Source: Penicillium oxalicum (Eukaryota; Ascomycota; Eurotiomycetes; Eurotiales; Aspergillaceae). Taken from it: a DNA stretch of 64,000 nucleotides. The translations under genes and the position numbers were made by a program. Under the pieces are notes generated by a model. The model was not told where the DNA came from. It saw only the letters and a program-made list of their open reading frames with translations, and did no database searches. The stretch spans positions 682,001-746,000 of the forward strand of contig NC_064655.1 of assembly GCF_001723175.1 (NCBI RefSeq), read 5' to 3'. Shown here one piece after another: positions 35,421 through 47,600 of this stretch; positions within the stretch are counted from its first letter, which is position 1, and each line of letters begins with the position of its first letter.

Positions 35421-35861
35421 CGACACGAATGCACCCCACCAAGGAGGGGTAAAGATTCCACCCGACTGGACCAGGGAAAACTCGACGCTTGGCATTTCGG
35501 CTGACCGGTGAGCAATCTCTCTAGTGCTGTGAGCCCGGAACTCACAGGATGAGGTTTTGGCGATGTTCGGAGTCTCTTTGCGTAATCGCGTGGAGCCACT
35601 GGTTCAGAATCTGCCGGGATTTTCCGTGACGTGACTCTCTCTGTTCTGGCAACACCGCAACGGTTCAGCGAATTTAGCTCTGATTTACCTAATTCCAGTG
35701 GGAATCGCAGTTGTAAATCTACTACTATTCTGTGGATATTCGCCCGCGGACTCTTCAGCTGCCGCTTGCCCTCGGTCCATATTCTGTCAACCGAAAGCTT
35801 TGGGCAGAGTTGATCTCTTCACAGCACTGTTCGCCAACTACTTTCATTATTGAACGAGGTC

Positions 35862-36992
35862 ATGTATTCCAAGTTTTGGCCAAAAGGCGGCCTCCCAGGC
35901 ATTCTTCATCACTATGTGAGTGACAATATTCCACTGCGATACCATAGTCTCAGGGTCCCATAAATTAGCAAAAACTGACAAGTTTCCTGAAAGACCGAGA
36001 CTTTGGTCACTTTTGAATGTGCTTCTAGTGTTTTGCGTCAGCCTCACAGTATCCTCTTCGTCGGGGGACTTGGTGACGGTCTTGCGACCACCTCGTATAT
36101 GTGCGATCTCGTGCGCGCTCTTCAGCCGACGGAATGGTCGCTTTTCACTCTCAATCTGACCTCTTCCTACCAATCGTGGGGTCTGGGTCATTTGGATCGA
36201 GACACAGACGAGATCGCCCAATGTCTGCGATATATTAAGGATTACAAGACTTCAAAATTTGGGGACGGCAAAATTGTGCTCATGGGACATTCAACTGGAA
36301 GCCAATGTGTGATGCATTATCTGTATCGGCCCAATCCCCATACAAACGCGCCCTCTTTCGATCCATACCTCGAGCATACACTACGAACACCACTTGATGG
36401 GGCAATCATGCAAGCACCTGTATCTGATCGTGAAGCTGTGCAGTGGGTACTGAGTGAAGGAATTGGAGGCAAGACTGGCAACGAAATTCGGCCCATCTAC
36501 GAGCGACTAGTGTCCATGGCAAAGGATCAAATATCCCGTGGCGAAAGCCATGATTCTATTCTCCCACTTTCGATGACCTCTTACATCTACCCTGCAAACA
36601 CTCCAATCAGTTGTCGCAGGTTGCTCAGTCTAATAAGCCCCGACAGTCCTCAGTCACCGGGCGAGGATGATCTCTTCAGCTCTGATCTCAGTGATGAGCA
36701 TCTGAAAACCACTTTTGGAATGATCCGGGAGCGAGGGTTGTTGAACCACAAGTTGATGGTCTTATTTTCTGGCGCCGATCAGGCAGTCCCAAAATGGGTC
36801 GACAAAAGCAAGCTGATGGCACGATGGCAAGCAATAACCGACCACGATGGAAAATACGAAATCTGGGATAAAGAACACAGTGCCATCATTCCTAACGCAT
36901 CCCACGCCCTGAGTAATGATGATCAGGCCAAACCACGAGAATTTTTGGTGGAACGGGTGCTTGGATATTTGCAGTCCGCAGAGAAAGTCTGA
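35862..36992 (+). CDS. sidJ: Siderophore hydrolase SidJ (DUF1749, alpha/beta hydrolase)
   Basis: Alpha/beta hydrolase; in A. fumigatus SidJ mediates intracellular hydrolysis of siderophore, helping iron release and recycling. Two exons (35862-35915 and 35994-36992) joined in phase 0 give 350 residues. Exon 1 encodes only 18 residues (MYSKFWPKGGLPGILHHY). The 78-nt intron has donor GTGAGT, branch point CTGAC and acceptor GAAAG. Exon 2 continues with TETLVTFE and the start-of-fold motif ILFVGGLGDG. The nucleophile elbow is GHSTGS, with Ser118. Candidate acid and base residues lie in the C-terminal third (GADQAVP and NASHALS). Without exon 1 the frame has no ATG at a sensible place, so the small exon is well supported. 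It is divergent from sidD. Confidence 0.92.
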
Positions 36993-38285
36993 CAACATGT
37001 CGCTCACGAGATGAGCAATCGATTTTGGGAAGCTGGCCCAGGTGCAGGCCTTTTTGAACAAAACCAAGCCACGAAGTTCTTCAAGAATAGTATTTTAAGA
37101 ATGATTAATCGGGGCTTTTTCGTATTCCATTTCGCCAAAGCCGACAGATGTCACGCTTTAAACCTCGGCAACACAATCACGGGCCTGGAGTCTGCAATTT
37201 GTCGCTGTAGAAAACATGAACAGACAACCACCTTCAGAGCTGGACAGGTTGAGGTTGGATAAAATAAGACACAGCCTGATTCCTTCCTTCGATTCGGTCT
37301 GAAAATAGAGAAAGAAGACTCGCGGTGTTAGGCAAGTGCAATCATATCGAAATATCGGCCAACCCTTTCCAAGCGTATCTTTTTCGGGTATGTTAGGTCA
37401 TGGTAAATAGTGCTGTGACCTACGGAATCTATGGGTTCCTGTTTGAGAAGCTTTGTTTGTGCGATGTTTTCTTATCACTGGCATCCTGCAATCCCAGAGA
37501 TTTGCGGACCAACCTGAAAGAAAAATCATTGAAAACGAGGGAGCTGGAACTGGAGCCACTAGGTACTAACATTAGAGCCGCCTGCTGAGCAGGAGCATCC
37601 CAATGGTTCAACGCCATCATCACTTCAATCAGGCCTTGATTGCGAATATGAGCGAAGTGCCTGTTGATTTGTCCGCGATGGTGAAAGAGAATACAGATTT
37701 TACATCCAGCTCGGGGTGCCTTATGTTACCTTTCTGTAAAGTCGGGTTGTTCTGCAAGAAAAGTCACCAGAATCGAGATGAAAAAGAAAAAGGATGATTG
37801 AATCATTAATTGTGTCCAGATGTGCAGTCTGGCAGGAAAAAGACGCAAGCAGCGCATGTCCAAGCCATAACAGTAAATGTACAAGAAACACCTTTTCCAT
37901 ATTAAATCACCAATTAGGGCATGTCGGCGTCACACAAAGAAAACAGAGGGCAAAAAAGTTGGCCGTCAAGGTTGAGACAGATAATGCCTGTTTGAAGGGG
38001 TGGGGAAACTCGATGAACACCGAGAGAGACCACCAAGACTCTGAAGCTTGTGAAAAAGCCTGAGCCAGTGGCAAGGTCCGCAAATGAAGCAATCCAAACA
38101 CCGTGGAAATGAGAAGAATGATGCGCAAAAATCAAATGGAAATGCACGAACGACAGTCGGTAAGTCGGCAGGGGAATCTCTTCCATAATATTTTAACCAC
38201 AACGCCAATGCACCATGAACAAAGACAGTCCGCTCCTAGATGAAATTTGAAAAGAAAGAATTGGGGTTGGAATGACTCAAATGGG
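36993..38285. other. Convergent intergenic between sidJ and nimA
   Basis: 1.3 kb holding the 3' UTRs of both genes; no gene is supported. This is the right edge of the siderophore cluster. Confidence 0.5.
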
Positions 38286-40573
38286 TCACCGAAGATTGCG
38301 GATGACTTTCTTGCCACGGGCGAGGAATGGACTTGGCATTTCATCACGTTCGGGATCCCACACGGCAGGGGGTTCTCGCTCGGATGACTTCATGCCTGAA
38401 GCGGTGGCGCGGGAATCACTCGCGCACCGTTTGAATTCATCGACAGGTCGACCACCTGCTCTAGCTTGGGCGAGTTCGACCAGGGTGCGGCCACCCATGT
38501 TACGCTGCATGACCGCTTTGAACATCTCATCTCCGCCAACGTTGTTTGATTTGGAACATGATTGCTTGACAGAGCTTTTGCGGGTGGGAGACGCATCAGC
38601 CGCGAGGTTGGCGGAGGATGGAATCTTGGACAGCCGACGATGCGGTGACTTGGCTCGGCCTTCTGGGAAATTCTGGCGAGCGTCTGATTGTGAAGTAGAT
38701 GATCCACCAGCCATTTGAGGCAGGCGGGAGGCACCAGAGGGGAAAAGAGGTGGCTGAGAACTCAGCTTCTGCATGAGAGCGGCCGTGTTTTGTCGTAGAA
38801 GGGGACGAGGAGGTGCCTTGAATGGATCGGGCTTGACCTTGGGGCGCGTAGGTGACGGCAGGTCTGGTGTGTCATCCTCATCATCTGAGTAGGCGAGCGT
38901 GGGCTCCCATTTAGCTTTCTGGCGCTCGGCTTCGGCAAAAATATTGCGAGAGGCACCCGAGCCAGATGTGCGACGGGGTGAGAGAGAGAGGGAAGCGATC
39001 GATATTGGGGACGGTTCAGCCATTTGAACGTCCTGGGGCGACTCCACGACCGTCTTGGAGCGGCTGAATGGTGTACGGGCCTCCTTTCTTGGTTTTCTGT
39101 TGTTGACGGTAGGAGATTCGAGGGATAAATGACTAATATCAGTACTCGAAGGGGCGTCTGAATCATCTGTCGTCGCGCCAGAAGAATGTGAATCACGACC
39201 GGTTGTCCTTGAGGATCCCCCAGAGCTGGTATCTGAGCGACGAAGACTTGCACGGAATAACTCCTCACGGGGGTTGTTATTCTTCTTGTGCTTCTCGACC
39301 TCGATCGAAACGCGATCTTGCACCTCGGCTTCGAAGCGTTTTCGCAGTCTGTCCAGCTCACTCTGGACCTGTCGGTCGATCTCCAGTCGCGCCTTGACTT
39401 CCCATTCCCTCCGAACGGTATTTTCGATATCCATCTTGAACAGCTGCTTCTCCTTCTCCGCATTGGCCAATTTCTGTTCCATTTCACGAACCTTTTGGAC
39501 AGCGACCTCCTCTCTTCGGCGCAGGGTTTTGCCAAGGTCCACAACCTCTTTCTCCTTGCGCATCAAGCGAATCACCGGAAGATTGATGAGTGCGGCAGTA
39601 TCCGGTCGATTATCGGGGTTTACGCGCAAACAACTCCCAATGACGTTTTTCAACTCTGGGGAGTAGTAGTCAGGCAATGGTGCGAATTTGCCGTCGCGGA
39701 TCTTTTGCACCAATTGGATATGGGTGCGCGCATTGAAGGGCGGTTCCTTCGCGCAGAGCTCGTACATGATACATCCGACTGCCCAAATGTCGGAGCGGAG
39801 AGTGTACTTCTCAGCGGCACAGATCTCCGGAGACATGTAGAAGGGTGTACCGACATATGTCGATGCGAAGTCGTGAGATTGCATCTGCTTGGAGAGCCCA
39901 AAATCGCCAAGCTTCACCGTGTTGTCGCTTCCGAGAAAAATGTTCTCTGGTTTGAGATCCCGATGTAGAATTGTCACCTGTCCTTGCTTTCCCTTTAGAC
40001 CAGACGGTTTAGGCGGGGCGCCGAGGATGTTTGACCCGACTTCTGCAGGATCGGCTCCGTAGTGACATCGGTAGAGAGCAGTGACCAGTTGCGACAAAAT
40101 CCGCCAAACAAATTCTTCTTCCGCCAGTTTGTTTGCTTTTTTCAGATTTTTGATGACCATACTCAGGTCGCCGCCACCGCAATATTCCATGTAGAGGTAA
40201 AGGTCTTGGCTTGCTTTGAGATGTTCGCGGTGATAGTAGGCAACGATGTTGGGGTGTCGAAGGGAGCTTAAGATGTTGAACTCTGCCGTGAGTTGTTCGC
40301 GCTCCTTTTGCGACATCTTGATGTAGTTGATTTCCTTCCGACATAATATCTGTAGCAAGTTAGCGTTGTCTGGCATCGGGGGGTTGGGACTGCTTGGCAC
40401 ACTCACGAAGCCGTCAGATTTCCTCTTGACTTTCCGGATGATACCAAATGAACCGCATCCTGGTTGAGTTTAATCATGTAAGTGAGACTCTTCTGTTATT
40501 TTCAAGCTGTTCCAGATTTACCAATTTTCTCCAAGATCTCATATTTATCCGCCTCAGCCAGAGCAATAGCCAT
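38286..40573 (-). CDS. nimA: NIMA G2/M protein kinase
   Basis: Ser/Thr kinase required for entry into mitosis, the founding NIMA/NEK member. Three exons (40573-40522, 40459-40407, 40349-38286) give 722 residues; A. nidulans NIMA has 699. The short first exons encode MAIALAEADKYEILEKIG and CGSFGIIRKVKRKSDGF, so the glycine loop is GCGSFG split by an intron. Other motifs are the ATP-binding Lys40 (LCRKEI), catalytic HRDLKPEN (Asp166), DFG in KLGDFGLSK, the activation segment GTPFYMSPE, and SDIWAVGCIMYEL. A 30-residue insert (about 130-160, rich in Gly, Pro and Lys) before HRD is typical of fungal NIMA. A coiled coil follows the kinase domain (from RRREEVAVQ to EVEKHKK), then a Ser/Pro-rich tail expected to control degradation. 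The exon structure and sequence leave little doubt. Confidence 0.97.
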
Positions 40574-41291
40574 GGCTGTAGATTGCTGCACCGGGCAGTC
40601 AAAGTCACAGGATTCGAGAAGGTACAGTAGGAACTGAGAGATGAATGAATCTCATAAAGCAGAATGGGCAGCAAAAATGTTTCTGTATTGTTAGTATGGT
40701 CGATTGAAGGCTTGGTGGAGAGAAAAGTCAAAGATGAGTTGGAGGTTCGAGGTTCAGCGATCGCCTGTGTTTGGGTGCTCCTTGGTTGCACGGCAACGGC
40801 CTCCCATGCGCTTATCCCTCCATGGCAGGCGGTCACCTCACCCGGATGGACCGCTTTTGCTCCAATCCCCGGCCGTCCACCCGCATCATGTGGGTGCCCT
40901 CGGACTCCTCTGATTACATAATTTGGCTTCGGACCCCCCGGCGGCTTCCTTTCCGCATGGATCCTAACTTCCACTAAACATGTTGACATGTCTTTCTGGC
41001 GTTCATCATCAATTGATCGAGGTCGCAATGTTATTGCATGATGTCATTCGGCTGGGGTGCTCAAATCCTTTCTTTTCATTCACAGTGTTACTGATGCAGC
41101 ATCATCAATTCCTGTCCGAGCAACCAATCTTGCTGGAGCGATGCAAATAGCCAACCCTATCTGACGTCACATGATTCTATCGATAAGTCGGCAAGGTCAG
41201 CTGTCCCGTCAATACGAAACGTTCGCACATTTTACAGGACCGAGGTGGCAAGCTTCATTAAATCGTATCATACTTAAATCTCAGACAAGCC
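40574..41291. promoter_or_regulatory. Divergent promoter of nimA and the ankyrin-BTB gene
   Basis: 718 bp between start codons. The nimA-proximal half is GC-rich and the other half AT-rich. No single core element stands out. Confidence 0.55.
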
Positions 41292-43386
41292 ATGGCTGAA
41301 AGGACTATATTACGCAAAGATCAACTTGAAATCAGCCTACATAATGAGAAGCAGCTCATCAAGGAGGGGACAATCAAAGATGACAATCCCTTGGATTTGA
41401 GTGAGCCGTTCCGTGAGCTTTGCAGTGCTTGTCGGAGGGGGGATCTGAAAGTCTGCCAGGAGAAGATCACCGAGGGTGTCAACGTCAACGCTCGCGACTC
41501 GTACGACTATACCCCTTTAATTTTGGTACGTTCTCCAGCATCTATTTATCTCAATGGTTGCGGGCCTCATTATTGAGGGGCTCGTGGTTGGGTGGCGTTG
41601 CATGTTTAGGATCGCGGGAGCCTTAGTGACCAATATATATTTGTCTGAACAGGCCAGTTTATGCGGACACTATGAAGTAGCGCAACTTCTTCTAGAATCA
41701 GGTGCGCTCTGCGAGCGCGACACTTTTCAAGGCGAAAGGTGGGAACTCCAAACATTGGCATAATTGCCGGCGAGTCTGGCAAAATGCCCGCTCGCCAGCT
41801 ATAAACAAGACTTGGAACATAACGGTTCTAACTACTAGAACGCGATTCACAGATGCCTGTACAACGCCCTGAATGACCGCATACGGAATCTTCTCCTCGA
41901 GTACGACTACTCCAAGTCGACAGACCCCCTGCAGCCACTTGCTGCTCATGTTGCCTCATTGCTCACAAGGGAGAGCCCCCCTACGACAGACATAATTATA
42001 ACGGTCCTTGATCAGGACATTGCACTCCACAAGTTCATACTGGCTGCTCGTTCTCCCTACTTCCAATCCAAGCTTGCAGCAGCACCGGAGACAAAGACAT
42101 GGAAGCTACCGAGTACGATTCCGCCTGAAGCCTTCGCAGCAGCAATCCGATACCTGTACTTGGGAGAGGCTCCCCGAGAACTTCGGAGTGGACCAGGAAC
42201 CGGCTTTACGGAATCCGAGGTCTTCACTGGCATTGACAAGATTGCAAAACAACTTCAACTCGAAAGTCTTGTGGACAGCCTTTTGGAAAGCGGAGATCGG
42301 CGGCGCGCGCGGCAACGCAGAACAACGGAGTTGAGCAAAGGCCGCGATCAGCTAGAATCATGGTTTCGAAGAAATGTCCTTGGCAACAAGCTCACAGTTG
42401 AGACATCCCGCCTAAATGAAGTGAAATGGGACCGCAACAACTCTATCTTTGCAGATGTTCTTCTGAGAGCGGATGAGCTTCCAAACGAGGAAGACGGCGG
42501 CCACGACACATCCCCAGAGTCGGTCTTATTTCCATGCCATCGCGCGATGCTTCTTCGGTCGGAATTTTTCCAAGCCATGTTCACATCCTCCTTCCGCGAA
42601 GCTCAAGTCACAGATTCCCTGCAGGTGATATCCGTAGACTGCTCGCCCGATGTTCTTGAAATAATCTTAACATTTTTGTACACGGAGCGAGCAGATTTCT
42701 CGCTCGACGTCGCCGTTGAAGTTCTTTTTGCAGCTGACATGCTCTTCATCGAAAAATTGAAGACAAAAGCAGCCGTGGTCATCAGCACATTGGGCAGTGG
42801 AGTCTCTCAGGCCGAGGCGGCCCGGACCCGAGGCAGCAAGGATGAAGACGATATTGACATCTACGCAATCATCAGAGCAGCGTGGATGACTCGAGTGCAG
42901 CGCCTTGAAGAATTTGCCGCTCGCTTCCTTGCATATAGACTGGAGGCCCATATTGATTCTCCAGAATTTGCAGAACTGATTCGAGAATCTGCTGATCGCA
43001 TCCAAGCGCGCCAAGAAACCGACTCAATTGAACTTTTGGATGACATCCGCTTCTATTTGAATGAGCGATTCCGGATGCGGTTTGACGATGCCGGTCTTGA
43101 CGAGTTAATGGACGAGCAGGAGCCCCCAACGGACGAAGAGAAGCACATATTCGCGGAGAATGTCAATGATATGACCAACCAGGTGGAAAAAATGCACGTT
43201 GCTGACAAGACCTCTGAGACACAAGCGTCCAATATGAAGAGTCAGCCGTCTCACGCCCAAGTTCAAGAAATTCGAACTTTGGATGGCGCTCTCGTTGAGG
43301 ATGAATTTGACGAGGATGCAATGAACTATCAAATCTTGCTGGAGAAACTTGATGCCTTGTTGGAGAGACTGAACTTGGAAGCGTGA
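41292..43386 (+). CDS. Ankyrin repeat and double BTB/POZ protein (ABTB1/Btb3-like)
   Basis: Predicted adaptor protein. Members with ankyrin repeats and two BTB domains include human ABTB1 and S. pombe Btb3, the latter linked to cullin-3 ubiquitin ligases. Three exons (41292-41525, 41653-41738, 41853-43386) give 617 residues, with consistent phases and CTAAC-like branch points. Ankyrin repeats cover about residues 38-105 (ELCSACRRGDLKVCQEKI, TPLILASLCGHYEVAQLLLESG). BTB1 starts near residue 155 (DIIITVLDQDIALHKFILAA). BTB2 starts near 305 (FADVLLRADELP, then PCHRAMLLRSEFFQAMFTSS, FLYTERADF). A BACK-like helical part follows, and the C-terminus is acidic. The order of domains is clear; the role as a Cul3 adaptor is from family knowledge only. 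Confidence 0.9.
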
Positions 43387-43981
43387 TTTTCGGTCACTGT
43401 GATCACACCTCGCACTGTAATGCCGCTTGACGACAAGATGGAGTTTGTTTAACTCCCTATCACTGTGCTCCGCTGTCTCGTAAACGAGGCAACGCCAAGC
43501 CCGCATGTATATATTTCATGACGAGACATATAAAGATGAAATTTCAAGACGCATATCGCTCCTCGGAACACTGCCCTGGGCTAGGATCCTCATTTAACAG
43601 GTCTGAAGCTGCCCAAATTGCAGGTCTTCAAGCAGCAATCCTGGTGGAGACGATCCTGTCTCGAATCGCTCGGTTCAACGTGGCGGAAAGGCCCCGAATT
43701 GAACTTGTGGCTGGCTCAGAACATCAAGGTGCTTAAAGCCCACGACAGAGATGTTCACTTTCAGGTTGACAAGAAATGCGCGGAGAGGAGAGAGTGGTTT
43801 TTCATCGTAGATCAATTGTTCCTAGGCGTTTCTATTGCCCGGACAATGGGTATTCAAAACTGGCGCTGCGCTCGGAGAGAGGAAATCTGGCGCACAACGA
43901 GCGACGAACCACGGACTCTTGCAGCCTTCTGGCCTTTGGTGATTTCTTATTCGAGCGGCCGAATAAGAACCGTGTTTTCAA
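43387..43981. other. Convergent intergenic; 3' ends of two genes
   Basis: 595 bp between the stop codons of the ankyrin-BTB gene and the small membrane protein gene. Overlapping open frames here have no domain. Nothing else is seen. Confidence 0.5.
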
Positions 43982-44411
43982 TCATCGCCGCCCACCCGAC
44001 TCATCATTCGTGCTCTCTAGAGCAGCCCTTTGTGCCTTTTCCTTTACTTTTGCGTCCAGTTCTCGAATCTGATTCTCAATCATGCCTTTGCGAGCGGCAA
44101 GGTTGGAGCGCATGTTCTGGAGCGCTGCAAGTTGTTCTTCAAATGTGGCTTCCTGACGTTTCCGCGTAGTCTGAGGACTTCAAATGAGCTCTTGAATTTC
44201 AGTTTTCCAAATTATTTTGACAAGATAGACTCAATGTCACTTCCTGAATGGAAATGCTGCCCAGCGTCTTATGTCAAAGTTTGGGAAACAAGCTTACCTC
44301 CGCGATCTCCTCGGTGGTCTTCAGACCTGCCCCATAGAGGGAGCTTGCAATAGTGATAGAAGTAACCGCAACAGTCAGCACAAGCCGACGGACATTCTGA
44401 GGCGAGGGCAT
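43982..44411 (-). CDS. Small single-pass membrane protein with coiled coil (100 aa)
   Basis: I do not recognise a family. Two exons (44411-44298 and 44170-43982) joined in phase 0 give 100 residues. The intron is 127 nt (donor GTAAGC, acceptor TCAG). Residues about 10-30 are a hydrophobic segment (LVLTVAVTSITIASSLYGAG) preceded by Arg-Arg, so it is likely a signal anchor or a mitochondrial inner-membrane anchor. The second exon is a highly charged helix (QEATFEEQLAALQNMRSNLA, then MIENQIRELDAKVKEKAQ), probably a coiled coil. I chose the ATG at 44411 (MPSPQNVRRL). An upstream in-frame ATG at 44471 would add 20 residues. It is divergent from smc5 with only 229 bp between starts. Confidence 0.7.
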
Positions 44412-44640
44412 GACTTGCTGCTGAACTGACAAGGCGAAGAAATGTGTGTCTTGTGCACGCAAAATGGTCATGTTGCTGGTGAGAACGTAAGAAGTGCTCG
44501 CTCACCGCCTACCTAAGTAGGAGGTAGATTGGTGACAAAGACGCGTCGCGCCCCACCCAACACGCGTCTCGATATCTAAGGATCTCCTGGCAAGAGGTTG
44601 ACAATACTTATTTGCGCCAACGTGCGAACTGCCTTCGCGG
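44412..44640. promoter_or_regulatory. Compact bidirectional promoter: small membrane protein gene and smc5
   Basis: 229 bp separate the two divergent start codons, the shortest intergenic region in the window apart from the 74-bp gap at 12355-12428. Both core promoters and leaders must fit here, so the pair may be co-expressed. Confidence 0.55.
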
Positions 44641-47600
44641 ATGATGGCTCGCAGTACGGTTCCTCGTCGCCGATCACGTAGGGAAGAATATGCTGGGAGC
44701 GATGAAGCCCATTCCGACAGCTCGGCCCTCGAATCCCAAAGCAAGCGTCCGCGTCTTAGTACGGCCGAGGCTGAATCTGATAGAGGCGCTATTTCAGAAG
44801 AAGATGATGCTGCAGAGGAGAGCGATGTGCCTACAAATTCTCCGTTGGATAAAGTTCATGCGCCGCGACAAATGGCTCATCGTGGAATCGGTCCGGGGGG
44901 GTACAAACCTGGAGCGATTGTTCGAATCAAAGTGACAAATTTCGTCACTTACACTTCTGCTGAATTCCATCCAGGGCCCAAGTTGAACATGGTCATCGGC
45001 CCAAACGGTACCGGCAAAAGTACTTTGGTTTGCGCAATCTGTCTCGGTCTCGGCTGGGGACCTCAGGTATTATAACAAATTTCTCTTGGGAGGCAAAATA
45101 GTTGGCTGATGTGGACATACTCTCTTTCGCACAGCACCTCGGTCGCGCTAAGGATCTCGGAGAATTTGTCAAGCACGGTTGCGCAGAAGCGAAGATTGAA
45201 ATCGAGCTTGCAGGTCAACCTAAGCTCTCCTCGAATCCTATTATTTGCCGGACGATCAAGAGAGACGGAAATAAAAGCTCATTCACGGTCGATGGAAAAC
45301 ACGCCAGTTCAAAGTCCGTTGCGAATCTCGTCCAATCTTTTGCGATCCAAGTGGATAACCTCTGCCAGTTCCTCCCTCAAGATAAGGTTGCTGAGTTTGC
45401 TGCACTCTCCCCTGTGGAGCTTCTCCATTCCACTTTGAGAGCTGCAGCTGAGCCTGAGATGACCACTTGGCATAAAAACTTGAAGGATCTTCGACACAAA
45501 CAAAAGATGTTGGAACTTGAAAATCGCGGCGACAATGAAAATCTCGCAAACCTAAAGGACCGTCAGGAGTCGCAGAGGGCAGAGGTCGAGAACATGCGGC
45601 AGATGGCAGCGGCGCAGGAACGAATTGGCCTCTTAGAACTTTGCCGGCCGCTTCTCGAGTACAAAAACTACCATAAGGAGTTTGCGGAGCTCTCACGAAG
45701 GAAAGCTCAAGTCGAAGAAGAGGAGAAGCAGCTGAAAGCTGAAGTCGAGCCTACTTTGATTGCAGTCAAGACCAAGCATAGGTATGCTGAGCAGATAGCG
45801 CAAGTTCGAGCCTACCGCAAGCAGCAAGTACAGCAACTGTCTACCGCAGCCTCGACCTGTGATCAGGATGTCAAGAAATTGCAGAGTCAGATGGAAGATC
45901 TGAATGCAAAAATTGCCACTGAAAAAAAGACATCGCACAAGTACAGAGCCGAAATATTGCAGATGCAACAACAGGTGAATAGTCTCAGGCGTCAACATGA
46001 GGAAGAAGCTGTGGATTTTGACGCTGCATACTACAATGATCAACTTGTGAGTTAGTCCCCCTCACAGGCTTCCGGCGATGCTCCGGTGCTAACACTTCCC
46101 ACTAGAGAGAGAAAAGGCTGGCCCAGCGTGATCTCCAGACAAAAGCGAGTGAGATAAAGGAACAACGACAGCCATTCCACCAGAAGATGGCAGAGCTATC
46201 TAAAAATATTTCCGAGGCTGGGAATGCCCTCACGAACCTGGATTCGGAGACGGGAAAACAAGAAGCTAGGCTGCAACAACAGTCTCCGGAAACCTTCAAA
46301 GCCCATCGTTGGGTTCAGGAAAATCAAAGCAAATTTGAGAAACCAGTCATTGGACCTCCTATCTTGACATGCTCGGTCACAGACCCTCGATACGCCGATG
46401 CCGTGGAAGCGCTTCTGAACAGGAATGATTATCTCGCATTCACTGTTCAGACGAAAAAAGATTTTCGCACTTTGCAGCAACATCTAATGGGGCAGCTCAA
46501 GTTACATGACATCACGATTAAAACAAGCCCATCTTTGGACAATCCAGCTCTACAACCTCCATTATCCGACGAGGAACTTCAGCAATTAGGGTTCGATGGC
46601 TGGGCAAAAGATTTCATTACGGGGCCAGATCCTGTAATTGCCTCCCTTTGCCTCGAAAATCGCTTCAGCAGCACCCCGATCAGTCTTCAACCGTTCAACG
46701 GCGAACAAGCAGAGGTGGATGCATTGCGCAAAAAACGAGTCACTATTTTCGCTGCGGGGACTCAAATGTACCAAACAAATTATCGTGCCGAGTACAACGC
46801 GTCCTCCACAAGCGTGAAAGCAGTTCGGCCAGCCCAAGTGTGGACCTCTCGACCTATTGACACCTCTGTCAAGGATAGTCACCAACAAAATATCGATAAT
46901 TGGACACGCGAATTGGAAGATGTCAAGGAGCAAATTCAGAAATTCAGAGCACAGATGCAAGGCTTGGAAAATTCGAACAAACAGATCACTGGAGAAATCG
47001 TACGAGAAAATGTCTGAGTCCCCAATCCATCGATCAAAGGCTAACAAGATGCTAGGCTGCAATTGAAAAAGAGAAGTCAGAACGACAGTCCGCCCATACC
47101 AAATGGCTCGCTATCCCTGGAACTATCAGTAAGTCCGAGGATATATCACAATGAATACAGCTTCTGATGGTCGAGCAGGTCAAAAGGAAACCAAGGCAGG
47201 CAACCTCCAGAAGCTGCTTGACGAAATGCGTGATAGGGTGACGGCACTTCGTGATGAGCAGGACGAGCTTGCAATGCAAAAAGCGGAAGCTGCGATCGTT
47301 TATGCAGTAAGTCGTGTTGAGCACTCTCCTGGCTTCCTGAATGTTCTAATTCTTGTTCCAGGATACCGCTGAGGCCTACCGGCATGCTTGCGAAGAGCTT
47401 GTCAAGGTTGAGATCTGGTACCTAGAGGCAAGCTCCGATCATAAGACGCTCGAGGAGAAGCACGCGGGGATTACTCAATTGCTTGGCGAAAAGGCCCAGG
47501 AAGTTAGCCGTCTCCGTGATGAGTATCGGGAGCGCAAGCGACGAGGCCGCGAGATGTTGAATGACGCCAAAGAGACGTTCAAAAAGGTGCAAGAGCGACC

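Larger units (their letters stand above)
34186..35861. promoter_or_regulatory. Bidirectional regulatory region of sidD and sidJ
   Basis: 1.68 kb between divergent starts. It contains two exact ATCWGATAA sites (35006-35014 on the minus strand and 35407-35415 on the plus strand) plus further HGATAR matches (for example TGATAG near 34191). The middle part (34480-35330) is AT-rich with many TGTA and GTAT blocks. No gene is supported; the longest frame (34815-35189) is unconvincing. Confidence 0.65.
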
